Shown: positions 55,721 through 64,000 of the stretch, in pieces
How positions within the stretch are numbered: the first letter of the stretch is position 1
How the letters are laid out: the number at the start of each line of letters is the position of its first letter
DNA from: Ruegeria sp. ANG-S4
GTDB taxonomy: Bacteria; Pseudomonadota; Alphaproteobacteria; Rhodobacterales; Rhodobacteraceae
Assembly: GCF_000814005.1 (NCBI RefSeq)
Contig: NZ_JWLK01000005.1
Coordinates: forward strand, 310,001 to 374,000
Length of the DNA: 64,000 nucleotides
Direction: 5' to 3'
Translations under genes and position numbers: made by a program
Notes under the pieces: model-generated
Database searches by the model: none
Seen by the model: only the letters and a program-made list of their open reading frames with translations
What the model was told of the DNA's origin: nothing

Positions 55721-55739
55721 GGCGATCAGTCGAAAAGGA

Positions 55740-56336
55740 TCAGTGGCGCGCGCGCCATGCTGCCCAGTCTTCAGGTGTGTCCAGATCCTGCAAAGCTCTC
55801 ATATCCGGCAGGGGATGATGATGTACCTTACCGCGGCATGATTTGACGACGGATTGCGCTCCGTCATCGCCGCGCAAAGCCGCCAACGCGCCAAACAACG
55901 ACTTGTGGAAGATGACCGGATGTCCGGGCACGCCATCCGTTGTCGTCGCGCGCCAAATCAGATTGTCGGGGTGCGTGTCCACTGTTCGGGCGACATCGCT
56001 CAAGTCCTGAGCGCTCAGGTCCGGCAGGTCTGAAAGCAGCACCATTACGGTCTCTGCGTCAGGTGCAACGCGCGCCAGCGCGGCACGCAGACTGGCGTTC
56101 ATACCCTCGACCGCGTCCGGCACCGGCACCATTTGTACGCCCAGTCCTTCCAATGCCTCGTACCGTGGGTGCGGGGCGGGCGGCAGTGCCGCGAAGACTG
56201 GGCCCACAGACAATGCCCGCTGGGCCGTGCGGCGCAGCAAGGGCGCGCCGTCAATGGGCTGCATCAACTTGTCGACGCCGACTCCCATGCGGCTGGATTG
56301 GCCAGCGGCCAACAGAATGACCGGAACAGGTTTCAT
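55740..56336 (-). CDS. MobA-like nucleotidyltransferase
   Basis: A 198-residue NTP-transferase of the MobA/MocA-like group. LLAAGQSSRMG near residue 8 with Lys near 25 (VDKLMQPI) forms the NTP loop, and LLSDLPDLS near 96 holds the metal-binding Asp. Members attach CMP or GMP to molybdopterin, or activate sugars. The best match in pattern is molybdenum cofactor cytidylyltransferase (MocA). No molybdoenzyme genes are adjacent, so the exact product is uncertain. Confidence 0.85.
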   Translation of the reverse strand: MKPVPVILLAAGQSSRMGVGVDKLMQPIDGAPLLRRTAQRALSVGPVFAALPPAPHPRYEALEGLGVQMVPVPDAVEGMNASLRAALARVAPDAETVMVLLSDLPDLSAQDLSDVARTVDTHPDNLIWRATTTDGVPGHPVIFHKSLFGALAALRGDDGAQSVVKSCRGKVHHHPLPDMRALQDLDTPEDWAAWRARH

Positions 56337-56400
56337 GCCATAAGACTGCGGTTTGCAGGCGGAACTGTCATCCCATTGAATTCAATGCCACGGCGTCGGG

Positions 56401-57705
56401 TCAAAGCGGCCTGACTTTCAAACCGGTGATCCGGTTCCCTTCGCGGGCCGTGACTTCGAACCGGAACCCGTGGAAGGAAAACACCTGCCCGGTTGTCGGG
56501 ATCATCTGCGCCTCGTGGATGACCAGCCCCGCGACGGTGTTGGCTTCTTCGTCGGGCAAAGACCAGTCCATCGCGCGGTTTACATCGCGGATGGTCATGG
56601 CGCCTTCGATCAGGAATTGCCCATCGTCGGTGCGCGTGACTGGTACATCCTCTTCAAGGTCAAACTCGTCCGCGATCTCGCCAACGATTTCCTCCAGGAT
56701 ATCTTCAAGCGTGATCAATCCGCGCAACGATCCGTATTCGTCGACTACCAGCGCGAAATGGCCGTGCATCCGCAAAAACTCTCGCATCTGGTCGTCCAGC
56801 GTCGTCGTGTCGGGCACGAAATAGGGGTCATTTGCGACCTTGGAGATATCGAAGCTCTTCAAGAGCTGTGCGTTACCTTCGGCACCGGCTTGCGCATACA
56901 TGGCACGAAACAGATCTTTTGCGTGGACGACGCCAACGATGTTTTCCGGTTCGTCCCGAAACACCGGCAAGCGCGTGTGCGGGCTTTCGAGGCACTGTTT
57001 CAGTATCTCTTCGGGTTCGGCATCGGCATCGATCATTTCGATGTTCGACCGATGCAACATGATCTCTTCCACCGTGCGGTCGCCAAGATCGAGTGCCCCC
57101 AGAATTCGGTCGCGATCCTCTTTTTCCACCACGCCTTCCGAGTGGCCAAGTTGTAGCGCGCCGGCGATTTCTTCGCGCACCGCCAGAATGTTGCTATCCG
57201 GATCAATCCGAACACCAAAGACACGAAGCACACCGCGCACCAGCAGACGGACTGCCGCGACAACAGGCGAGAAAACAGTGACAGCAACACTGATGACCGG
57301 GGCAACGGCCGCAGCCGCTTTTTCGGCATTGGTGATGGCGTAGGTCTTTGGCAGCACTTCGGCAAAAATGAGCACCAGCAGGGTCATAACCAGCGTCGCC
57401 AGCGCAACGCCGCTTTCCCCGAAAAGCCGCGTGAAAAGGGCCGTCGCAAGCGAAGCCGCAAGGATGTTCACAAGGTTGTTGCCAAGCAGGACCGAGCCGA
57501 TCAGGCGCTCGTTGTCGTCCGTGATGTCCAGCGCCTTTTGCGCCCCCCGCGACCCCTTGTCCGCCTGTGCCCGCAACTTGCCGCGGGATGATGCGGTCAG
57601 AGCAGTTTCTGATCCGGAAAAGAAGCCCGACAGGACGAGCAGCAGAAGGATGGAGCCAGCGGTAATCCAAAAAGCGCCATCAAGCAAAGAAGGGGTGGGT
57701 TCCAT
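56401..57705 (-). CDS. CNNM/CorC-type CBS membrane protein
   Basis: A 434-residue protein with a DUF21 membrane domain (about 10-190; SGFFSGSETALTASSRGKL cut is typical), a CBS pair (about 215-340) and a C-terminal CorC_HlyC domain. The family is linked to Mg2+ or Co2+ efflux and homeostasis, with CBS domains binding Mg-ATP. It precedes the MobA-like gene on the same strand by 64 bases. Ion specificity is not shown by the sequence. Confidence 0.92.
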   Translation of the reverse strand: MEPTPSLLDGAFWITAGSILLLLVLSGFFSGSETALTASSRGKLRAQADKGSRGAQKALDITDDNERLIGSVLLGNNLVNILAASLATALFTRLFGESGVALATLVMTLLVLIFAEVLPKTYAITNAEKAAAAVAPVISVAVTVFSPVVAAVRLLVRGVLRVFGVRIDPDSNILAVREEIAGALQLGHSEGVVEKEDRDRILGALDLGDRTVEEIMLHRSNIEMIDADAEPEEILKQCLESPHTRLPVFRDEPENIVGVVHAKDLFRAMYAQAGAEGNAQLLKSFDISKVANDPYFVPDTTTLDDQMREFLRMHGHFALVVDEYGSLRGLITLEDILEEIVGEIADEFDLEEDVPVTRTDDGQFLIEGAMTIRDVNRAMDWSLPDEEANTVAGLVIHEAQMIPTTGQVFSFHGFRFEVTAREGNRITGLKVRPL

Positions 57706-57768
57706 CGGTCCTTAAGTTATCTAGTTGCTGCATCCGTTATGGGGGTGCGGTCCCCTGCGATCAAGGGG

Positions 57769-58725
57769 TTAGCCCTTGTCGGCCCCTTCATCTTTCGCCA
57801 ATGGGTGATGTTCCAGCACCAGTTCCGACAGTCGTTCGTCCAAAACGTGGGTGTAAATCTCGGTTGTGGCGACATCGGCATGGCCAAGCAATGTCTGGAT
57901 CGACCGCAAATCCGCGCCATTGGCCAGCAGATGCGTCGCAAAGGCATGGCGCAGGGTGTGCGGCGTGACTTTTTCCGGAGAAACTCCGCCTTGAACCGCC
58001 AATTCCTTAACGAGAAGAAAGAACCGGTGCCGCGTCAGGTACCCCGATTTGCCACGCGACGGGAACAGGAACCGGGACCGCTGCCCGCCCTCGGATACGG
58101 TTTGATCCTCGGCTGCGTCGCGAAACTCAAGCCAAGCGGCCAAAGCGTCTCTTGCGGGTGGGGAGAGCGGCACCATGCGCTCTTTGCCGCCTTTGCCCAA
58201 CACCAGCAACATGCGCGGGTCACCGCGTGCGGATGAAACGGGCAATGATACCAGTTCGGTCACACGCATCCCGGTGGCGTAAAGCAGTTCCATCAGGCAG
58301 GTGTTGCGCACCTTGTCCGCCGTGCTTCGGCCCGTTCGACGCGCGGCCTCCAGCAGCTTGTCGACCTCGGACACGTCCAGCGTCTTGGGAAGGCGTTTCT
58401 GCCGTCCCGGGCCTTTGATCTGGATCGCGGGGTTGGAATCGCGCCAACCCTCCTCGAAGGCAAACCGGTAGAGTTGTTTGATGGCCGACAAGCGCCGTGC
58501 GCGGGTCGACCGCGACAGTCCTTGCGCGTCGCAATCAATCAGGTAACCTTCGATTTGATCCCTGTCCGCGGCTTCGAAACTTGCCTTGTGACGGTCCAGC
58601 CAGCCGGAAAAGTCCTGCAGATCGCGGCCATAGGCCAGCAATGTGTTTGTCGCGGCCCCCAACTCTGCTGCCTGCGCTTCGAGAAACGTCGATATCCATT
58701 GGTCCTGCGAGGATGGCGCAGACAT
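57769..58725 (-). CDS. xerD: Site-specific tyrosine recombinase XerD
   Basis: A 318-residue chromosome-dimer-resolving recombinase. SAM-like N-terminal domain and a catalytic domain with Arg in TGMRVTEL (near 153), HTLRHAF (near 258), and GHADVATTEIYTHV with the nucleophile Tyr near 290. The location beside aroK-aroB is conserved among roseobacters, and length fits XerD rather than an integrase. It works with XerC at dif. The start codon follows the 508-residue protein gene by 2 bases. Confidence 0.95.
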   Translation of the reverse strand: MSAPSSQDQWISTFLEAQAAELGAATNTLLAYGRDLQDFSGWLDRHKASFEAADRDQIEGYLIDCDAQGLSRSTRARRLSAIKQLYRFAFEEGWRDSNPAIQIKGPGRQKRLPKTLDVSEVDKLLEAARRTGRSTADKVRNTCLMELLYATGMRVTELVSLPVSSARGDPRMLLVLGKGGKERMVPLSPPARDALAAWLEFRDAAEDQTVSEGGQRSRFLFPSRGKSGYLTRHRFFLLVKELAVQGGVSPEKVTPHTLRHAFATHLLANGADLRSIQTLLGHADVATTEIYTHVLDERLSELVLEHHPLAKDEGADKG

Positions 58726-58727
58726 GG

Positions 58728-60254
58728 TCAGGCTCCGTTCAGGATCATGAGATGCAGCGCTGCCCGCCGGGCCGTATCTTCAAGCCCGACACGGCGGAAA
58801 GCGGCAATCGCGGCTGTCAGGTCCACCAGATTGCCGCGTGCGCCATGATCGAACAGGATCATGGATTCCAAAATGGCCTCACCCAGCTGCGAATTGTGCA
58901 GCATTGCGTCGATATCCGACGGGATGGGGGGCGACCAGGCAAACCCTTCGGCTATGGCATCTGCCAAGGGGGAAGGGGACTGTGCGCTGCCCGGATCACC
59001 CATCGCCAGCGCCGCCAGAAACGGGTTCTCGTCCGGGCCTTCGGGAACAGAACGCGCCGCTTCTTCGTAAAGCTCGGACAGCAACAGGATACGCCAGCGC
59101 AGGTTTTCAGCCTCGGCGTCTTTCATCGGCAGGTTCGACAATTCCTTGGCGAACAATTCGGCAAACGGGACCTCAAGGCCAACGCTGTGCATTTGGTCCC
59201 AAACATCCATCAAGCGCTTGGCAACCTCGCTCCGATCACCCGATTGCAAGGCTTTTTCGAATTTCTGAACAGCCGCCACGCGATCCCATACCGCGCCAGA
59301 CGCTGCCGGAGAACGCTCGGTATAAAGACCCAGCAACTGGTTGGGCGTCAAAGCGCCAATGCGGGTCAGACGCTCTGCCGCTTCGATCTGCGCTTTCCAC
59401 CCGGCTACATCGCGCAGATCCGCGTTGGCAAAGGCGCGGGGCAAAGGTGCGGTGGGCAGCCGTTCCCCGATTGCCTCGAACATGCGAAAGGTCAGCGGGT
59501 CGGGGTCTTGAGGCACGGGTAGGTATTCCGCCCCCTCAAAAAGTTCCGGGCTTAGAAAGCGGTCCAGCAGGGCCAACTCCTCGGGCGGCAGAACGTCCAG
59601 CGCATGCGCAGCTTCAAGCGTCAACGCGGCCGAAGCCCAATCGCCGCGCCGTGCCCTACAAAAAATCTGCGCCGCATAGTCGCGCGACAGGTTCGGTTGC
59701 GCGATCAGTGCGCTGCAACTGCGGTCTTCGTCGCCGGTCAGCAAGGTCGCGTCGAACCACTGCTTGAATCGGCTCTGTGAATCCGTCGGACCGGCCAGTT
59801 GAACCAATGACTGCACGGGATCGGCAGCCCCCAATTGTATCAGCCGATCCAACCGGGCCATCAGCAATACATCTTTGGTTTCCGGACCAGAGGGGGGACG
59901 CGCCTCGGACAAAAGCAGGGTGAACAGAAGACGTTGCAAGGCCGGGTTCGCTTTGACCGGCACGCTTCGTATCAGTTCGGCCAATCGAGCCGGGTCGCTG
60001 CCTTGCCACATGCTGACCGGCAGGCCCGTAACCGATGACGACACCAACCCAAGCGGCGGCGATAAGGATTCAAGCGGCGTGACCTGCACATCCGGTTGCA
60101 ATCCGGTCTGCGTCACCGGAGGCTCAAGCAGAACCGTGCCAGGCAAATTCTCGGGCGGGTTGGTCAACCAGTCGATGACGGACAGGGGTTCTGACGTCTG
60201 AGCGTGCGCCGTTCCGGTCAGAAGAAGCGCCAGCAGGGCAGGCCTAATCAGCAT
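58728..60254 (-). CDS. Conserved periplasmic protein upstream of xerD, function unknown
   Basis: A 508-residue protein with a signal peptide (about 1-18, cleavage near AHA), then an all-helical soluble region with repeated Ala/Leu/Glu motifs reminiscent of helical-repeat scaffolds, but no named domain. Several leucine-rich helices (for example LLARLDRLIQLG-like) suggest protein-protein binding. It starts within the end of the 49-residue membrane protein gene (11-base overlap) and stops 2 bases before xerD, so it is part of that operon. I assign no function. Confidence 0.7.
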   Translation of the reverse strand: MLIRPALLALLLTGTAHAQTSEPLSVIDWLTNPPENLPGTVLLEPPVTQTGLQPDVQVTPLESLSPPLGLVSSSVTGLPVSMWQGSDPARLAELIRSVPVKANPALQRLLFTLLLSEARPPSGPETKDVLLMARLDRLIQLGAADPVQSLVQLAGPTDSQSRFKQWFDATLLTGDEDRSCSALIAQPNLSRDYAAQIFCRARRGDWASAALTLEAAHALDVLPPEELALLDRFLSPELFEGAEYLPVPQDPDPLTFRMFEAIGERLPTAPLPRAFANADLRDVAGWKAQIEAAERLTRIGALTPNQLLGLYTERSPAASGAVWDRVAAVQKFEKALQSGDRSEVAKRLMDVWDQMHSVGLEVPFAELFAKELSNLPMKDAEAENLRWRILLLSELYEEAARSVPEGPDENPFLAALAMGDPGSAQSPSPLADAIAEGFAWSPPIPSDIDAMLHNSQLGEAILESMILFDHGARGNLVDLTAAIAAFRRVGLEDTARRAALHLMILNGA

Positions 60255-60393
60255 TCAGGATGACCGGCTCTCGGATTTCGCTTTGCGGTGCGGAAAAGTC
60301 CGCGCCGAAGAAGGGCCCGATATAGGCGTACCCAACCAACCCGATGAAACAAAGGCAAATTAGGTAAATCAGGAACTTTAACAAACGGCCCAT
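60244..60393 (-). CDS. 49-residue single-helix membrane protein upstream of xerD
   Basis: A short gene encoding 49 residues: MGRLLKFL then a hydrophobic helix (about 4-28) and a soluble tail ending VILNAD. It is too short for usual gene finding but has a start, a single clear helix, and an 11-base overlap with the next gene (shared ATGCTGATTAG), the mark of translational coupling. Small proteins of this form precede the same neighbours in relatives I recognise. Function unknown; possibly an anchor for the periplasmic protein. Confidence 0.75.
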   Translation of the reverse strand: MGRLLKFLIYLICLCFIGLVGYAYIGPFFGADFSAPQSEIREPVILNAD

Positions 60394-60472
60394 GGCTCAA
60401 CGCTGCCTCAATTTTTGCTTTTGACCAAGTTATAACTGGCATTTTTCACAAGATCACGTCATTCACGATGAA

Positions 60473-61060
60473 ATGAGCGAAATTAAGCATAATCCCTCGG
60501 TGGCCGGTTCTGCGCAGCGATTTGATCTGCACAAAACGGTTGTTTTGGTCGGCATGATGGGTGCTGGCAAGACGGCTGTGGGGCGCGCGCTGGCTGCGCG
60601 GCTTGGCGTGCCGTTTCTGGACAGCGATGCCGAGATCGAATCGGCGGCAAATATGACGATCCCCGAGATCTTTGCCCGCGACGGGGAAGCCTTTTTTCGC
60701 ACAAAGGAAAGCCAGGTGATCGGGCGTTTGTTGGATGAAAAAAAGGGCATTCTTTCAACCGGCGGGGGTGCCTTTCTTTCCGATGCCAACAGGCAGATGA
60801 TTTCGGACCGGGGCGTGTCGATTTGGCTGCGAGCTGACCTTGAAGTGCTGTGGAATCGTGTGCGCCACAAGGATACGCGGCCGCTTTTGCGCACGGATGA
60901 TCCGTACGGGACGTTACGGGCGCTGTACGAAACACGCGTTCCGATTTATGCGCAGGCAGATCTTGTGGCGGACTCGGATGGTGAGACCGCAATCGAGGAT
61001 ATGGTGGATCGGGTATTGGCGGCATTGGTCACGCGCCCGGATGTTTTGGAACGGAATTAA
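60473..61060 (+). CDS. aroK: Shikimate kinase
   Basis: A 195-residue P-loop kinase phosphorylating shikimate. Walker A GMMGAGKTAVG starts near residue 27; the DSDAEIE acidic loop (near 51), RxxE (FRTKESQVI) and STGGGAF (near 98) are the shikimate-site motifs. The N-terminal 20 residues are an extension relative to E. coli AroK. It abuts aroB with no gap (60 and 61 adjacent), and the two encode steps of aromatic amino acid synthesis. The divergent small-protein gene is 79 bases away. Confidence 0.95.
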   Translation: MSEIKHNPSVAGSAQRFDLHKTVVLVGMMGAGKTAVGRALAARLGVPFLDSDAEIESAANMTIPEIFARDGEAFFRTKESQVIGRLLDEKKGILSTGGGAFLSDANRQMISDRGVSIWLRADLEVLWNRVRHKDTRPLLRTDDPYGTLRALYETRVPIYAQADLVADSDGETAIEDMVDRVLAALVTRPDVLERN

Positions 61061-62173
61061 ATGCATCAAACGGTACATGTTGAACTGGGCGAACGGTCTT
61101 ATGACGTCGAGATCGGACCGGACCTTTTGGCGCAGGCAGGCGCATGGATTGCACCGTTGCTGCCGCGTCCTCGCGTCGCTGTTTTAACGGACGAAAATGT
61201 GGCCAAGCTGCATCTGGACGCGCTTAGGGATGGATTGAGCGCGGCTGGTGTGGATATGACGGTTTTGACCCTGCCCGCGGGAGAGGCCACGAAAAGCTGG
61301 CCGCATTTCGAACGCGCTGTCGAGTGGTTGCTGGCCGAAAAGGTTGAACGCCGTGACGTGGTGGTTGCCTTTGGCGGCGGTGTCATCGGCGATCTGGCGG
61401 GGTTCGCAGCGGCGGTCATGCGACGCGGCGTGCGGTTTGTGCAAATCCCGACCTCGTTGCTGGCTCAGGTGGACAGTTCGGTAGGTGGCAAGACGGGGAT
61501 CAACGCGCCGCATGGCAAAAACCTCATAGGATCCTTCCATCAGCCGTCTTTGGTTCTGGCAGACACCTCCATCCTGAGTTCGTTGACGCCGCGGGACTTT
61601 TTGGCGGGATACGGCGAAGTCGTGAAATACGGGCTTCTCGGCGACGCAGAGTTCTTTGATTGGCTTGAGGTGAACGGCCCGGCCTTGTCCGCAGGTGACA
61701 TGGCCGCACGCGTTCAGGCCGTCACGCGGTCAGTGCAGATGAAGGCTGATATCGTCGCACGGGACGAGACCGAACAAGGCGATCGGGCGCTTCTGAACCT
61801 TGGTCATACCTTTTGTCACGCGTTGGAGGCGGCCACGGGCTATTCTGATCGACTGCTGCATGGCGAAGCCGTTGCGATCGGCTGCGCATTGGCGTTTGAA
61901 CTCTCGTCACGACTTGGACTGTGTGCCCAAGAGGACCCAAGCCGCGTGCGTGCGCATCTGCGCAAAATGGGAATGAAGACCGATCTGGCCGATATACCGG
62001 GTGAATTGCCGGGTGCAAACGCGCTGGTCGATCTGATGGCGCAAGACAAAAAGGTGATCGACGGGCAGTTGCGCTTTGTTCTGGCGCACGGCATCGGACA
62101 TGCGTTTGTAACTTCGGACGTCCCGCGCGAAGCGGTCCTGTCCGTGATCGAAGACGCATTGGCCGTCTGTTGA
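61061..62173 (+). CDS. aroB: 3-dehydroquinate synthase
   Basis: A 370-residue NAD- and metal-dependent enzyme converting DAHP to 3-dehydroquinate. NAD loop FGGGVIGDLAGF near residue 104, the metal-ligand motifs LNLGHTFCHALE (near 245) and HGEAVAIG (near 266) are visible. It starts on the base after the aroK stop codon, so the pair is co-expressed. Ends 7 bases from the convergent protease gene. Confidence 0.96.
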   Translation: MHQTVHVELGERSYDVEIGPDLLAQAGAWIAPLLPRPRVAVLTDENVAKLHLDALRDGLSAAGVDMTVLTLPAGEATKSWPHFERAVEWLLAEKVERRDVVVAFGGGVIGDLAGFAAAVMRRGVRFVQIPTSLLAQVDSSVGGKTGINAPHGKNLIGSFHQPSLVLADTSILSSLTPRDFLAGYGEVVKYGLLGDAEFFDWLEVNGPALSAGDMAARVQAVTRSVQMKADIVARDETEQGDRALLNLGHTFCHALEAATGYSDRLLHGEAVAIGCALAFELSSRLGLCAQEDPSRVRAHLRKMGMKTDLADIPGELPGANALVDLMAQDKKVIDGQLRFVLAHGIGHAFVTSDVPREAVLSVIEDALAVC

Positions 62174-62180
62174 TTAGGAC

Positions 62181-63251
62181 TCAACGCCCCTGAATGACCA
62201 TCAACTCGCCGATGTGTTCGCGGGTGATGTAACCCACCATTTGACCGGCTTTGGTGCAAACGGCTACGGCTGGGGCGCCTTTGTGCAGGCCTTCCAGCAC
62301 TTTGTTCAGACTGCTGGTCAACGTGACCGTTGGAACGTCGGTTTCCATCAGAGACAGCGCTGAGTCCGAACGAGGGTGTTCGCTGGCAAGGGCTGCCAAA
62401 AGCCGGTTGCGTGTCACGAAGCCCATCAGACCGCCATTTTGATCCAGCACCGGAAACTCGTGCTGAGTCGTGTGAATGACCGCCTGCGCGGCGGTGTTCA
62501 GTGTATCGTTGGGCGACAGGGCGCGATACTCGGTTATCATCGCGTCGCGGGCCTGGAACTTTCTGGAGGCCGCGCGCAAAGCGACATCCTGACTTTCGGC
62601 ATTGGCTGCGATGAACACAAACACCGCGATCAGCACCAGAATCGGATTGCCCGACGTCAGACCCAGGAATCCAAGACCCACGGCGACGATCTGGCCGCTG
62701 ATAGCGGCCAGCCGTGTGGCTTTGACGCGATCCATTTTCAAGCACAACAAGGCCCGAAACACCCGACCACCATCCATCGGAAAGGCAGGGATCATGTTGA
62801 ACGCGGCCAGCAACAGGTTCACATAAGCCAACCGACCAAGAAGGTCCGCGCGCGCCGAGTCCAGTTGCGCGAAGGCATCCAACTGCGTGCCTGCGCCCAG
62901 AAGCAAAAGGATCAACCAGATCACGATATTCACTGCCGGACCGGCCAGCGCGACCCAGACCTCCTGCATCGGTTTCTGGGGCATTCGTTCCAACCGGGCC
63001 AGCCCACCGATGGGCAGCAAGGTAATGTCCGGCGTGCGAATGCCATAGCGCCGCGCCATCAGCGCGTGACTGTATTCATGGGCCACGACACATGCGAACA
63101 GCGCCAGAACGAAAAACAGATTCTCAACTGCTGCGGTCCAGCCGCCATCGGCGTAAGCAGCAAAGCCAACCCAGGCCAACAGAAGAAAGAAGGTGACATG
63201 GACCCGCAGCTCTGAGCCGAATAGCCGACCGAGCGGGTAGGACCATGCCAT
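62181..63251 (-). CDS. Site-2 protease (M50) family protein with CBS domains
   Basis: A 356-residue inner-membrane zinc metalloprotease of the M50 group with six or so helices. The zinc site is HEYSH near residue 59, and the second motif N..P.FPMDGGR lies near 155. A pair of CBS domains forms the cytoplasmic tail (about 240-350). Site-2 proteases cleave membrane-embedded regulators, often anti-sigma factors. The CBS tail suggests nucleotide control. Divergent from the probable S8 peptidase gene. Confidence 0.92.
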   Translation of the reverse strand: MAWSYPLGRLFGSELRVHVTFFLLLAWVGFAAYADGGWTAAVENLFFVLALFACVVAHEYSHALMARRYGIRTPDITLLPIGGLARLERMPQKPMQEVWVALAGPAVNIVIWLILLLLGAGTQLDAFAQLDSARADLLGRLAYVNLLLAAFNMIPAFPMDGGRVFRALLCLKMDRVKATRLAAISGQIVAVGLGFLGLTSGNPILVLIAVFVFIAANAESQDVALRAASRKFQARDAMITEYRALSPNDTLNTAAQAVIHTTQHEFPVLDQNGGLMGFVTRNRLLAALASEHPRSDSALSLMETDVPTVTLTSSLNKVLEGLHKGAPAVAVCTKAGQMVGYITREHIGELMVIQGR

Positions 63252-63771
63252 GAGAAACCTCCGGAGTATTGGGTGAGTTCAGGGTAACATTAACCCGCGG
63301 CGATTGCTTGCGGGAATAGGCATTCAGTTCGGTAAGGCAGAGGAGATTTGCCTTTGTCGCGGTGCTTGGCGCTAAGGCGATCACTGGCGTATGTCCGGCC
63401 AAAAGCGATCTAAAGGTCGCCACTTTGGGTCAAAGAACCAGTCTCATCAAACGGTCGTTTTTTGCCGTATGGAGCTTGCCTTTGGGTCAAAGCGTGGGGC
63501 CTCTTACGCGTCCTTTCGAAGATTAAGGTCAGACAATTTGGTGCTTGGTTTATTGCTGTAAAGCGCGCCGGGTGACGTGAACGCACCCATTGCGAGCCAT
63601 GATGCGGTTTTTCAGTGCACAACCAGTCCGACAACGCCGCTTCGCGAATTGCGCAATTTGTGGTAATACTGGGAAACATTTTTTCTCGTTTGAAGTTCTT
63701 ACCAGTAAACAGGCTCACCTTGTTCGACCGGGCCGCACAACAGTTTTCTATTTCGATTTTCGCGGTACGAC
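63252..63771. other. Divergent regulatory region with duplicated palindromes
   Basis: No gene is credible in these 520 bases; short open frames here overlap both strands and lack ribosome-binding sites. The interval contains the two identical 13-base palindromes listed next and presumably the promoters of both divergent genes. Confidence 0.6.
63423..63492. promoter_or_regulatory. Two copies of CTTTGGGTCAAAG, candidate operators
   Basis: The 13-mer CTTTG-GGT-CAAAG, with perfect 5-base arms, occurs at 63423-63435 and again at 63480-63492, 57 bases start to start (between five and six helical turns). Identical palindromes at this spacing fit cooperative binding or looping by a dimeric regulator. 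Confidence 0.55.
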
Positions 63772-64000
63772 ATGGAAAAGATAGACGAAAGGCTGCATGC
63801 CCGACTGGATGAGTTTCTCAGGGCTCAGGCCGGGGAAGATGTGGTCGGGGACCCCGGCGCATTTGTTCTGGATGTCAGGATTCGATATGAAGGCGACCCC
63901 GCCGCAATTCTTGCAGCCGGTGTCATGCGCGCAAGCGTCTATCCCCAGACAGTTTATGGCGAGATCAGGGTTTCTGACCTTCCCGCGATAGTGGAAATTC
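63772..64000 (+). CDS. Start of a probable S8-family serine peptidase, truncated by window end
   Basis: The 76 visible residues begin MEKIDERLHARLDEFL and contain VLDVRIRYEGDPAAILAAG and a GEIRVSDLPAIVEI tail, matching the N-terminal inhibitor-like region of subtilisin-family (S8) proteins, where this segment ends just before the catalytic domain. No signal peptide is visible so far. The catalytic Asp, His and Ser would lie beyond the window, so the identity is a pattern-based guess. Divergent from the site-2 protease gene. Confidence 0.5.
   Translation, partial: MEKIDERLHARLDEFLRAQAGEDVVGDPGAFVLDVRIRYEGDPAAILAAGVMRASVYPQTVYGEIRVSDLPAIVEI

Larger units (their letters stand above)
54965..55739. 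other. Long intergenic region with degP promoter and a possible small RNA
   Basis: No protein-coding gene is convincing across 775 bases. The degP side holds the 55050-55065 dyad and is AT-richer than the surroundings; the region also contains several TTGAC-like boxes without good -10 partners. The right end has a strong plus-strand terminator at 55683-55720 with no gene before it, which implies a non-coding transcript from somewhere after about 55200. Confidence 0.6.

Noticed and set aside
57769..58725. XerD as a phage or island integrase
   Set aside because: Length, motif spacing and the conserved aroK-aroB neighbourhood fit the housekeeping recombinase, and there are no flanking repeats, tRNA or phage genes.
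1..64000. rRNA, tRNA, CRISPR, insertion sequences or prophage
   Set aside because: No cloverleaf-like, repeat-spacer, transposase or phage structural signals were seen by reading; short or degenerate ones could still be missed.

Overview
The window is a gene-dense, GC-rich stretch of an alphaproteobacterial chromosome, most likely from the Roseobacter group of the Rhodobacterales. The reasons are the gene families present (DUF6505, the VC_2705-type acetate-class symporter pair, a TRAP transporter, CtlX/arginase/ornithine cyclodeaminase), the xerD / aroK-aroB arrangement, and a LexA box of the alphaproteobacterial GTTC-N7-GTTC form. The genus cannot be named from the sequence. Nothing looks like a prophage, insertion sequence, CRISPR array, rRNA or tRNA; this is core and mildly accessory chromosome.

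Layout. 1-4182: a multi-cluster ferredoxin (truncated by the window edge), an unusual cytochrome c, an Mrp-type Fe-S carrier ATPase, a lipoate/biotin-ligase-like protein and a DUF6505 protein, probably accessory to a redox enzyme encoded to the left. 4183-13606: a long minus-strand acetate block: acs, adk, a small and a large Na+/solute symporter subunit, a terminator-like hairpin, a cNMP/CBS/DUF294 protein, a small membrane protein and a membrane-anchored sensor-like exonuclease, then a flavin reductase. 14008-17120: a TRAP transporter. 17260-20665: an arginine/citrulline to proline catabolic operon with a divergent Lrp-type regulator. 20762-23371: MprF. 23375-31075: an outer-membrane factor, HlyD adaptor and DUF3302 protein, then an RND pump with its adaptor. 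31356-35749: metG and a YqiJ-flotillin pair. 35784-47892: MFS transporters, a Tat-exported YceI protein, an SDR, a LexA-box-controlled orphan ImuA-like gene, a retropepsin-like protease, MarC, an ABC-F protein, a DUF2235 hydrolase, ndk and rpiB.

48398-51323 is the most interesting region: four tightly coupled genes encoding a ribbon-helix-helix protein, a CHAD protein, a ParA-type ATPase and a CYTH protein. CHAD and CYTH domains bind polyphosphate or triphosphate, and ParA plus a small DNA-binding partner is the usual cargo-positioning pair. I infer a dedicated system for positioning or segregating polyphosphate granules or a related polyanion; this function is a hypothesis.

51320-64000: a histidine kinase/response regulator pair next to degP, a 775-base gap that may encode a small RNA, a MobA-like nucleotidyltransferase, a CorC-type CBS protein, xerD with two upstream membrane/periplasmic genes, divergent aroK-aroB, a site-2 protease with CBS domains, and the start of a probable S8 peptidase behind a regulatory region carrying two identical palindromes.
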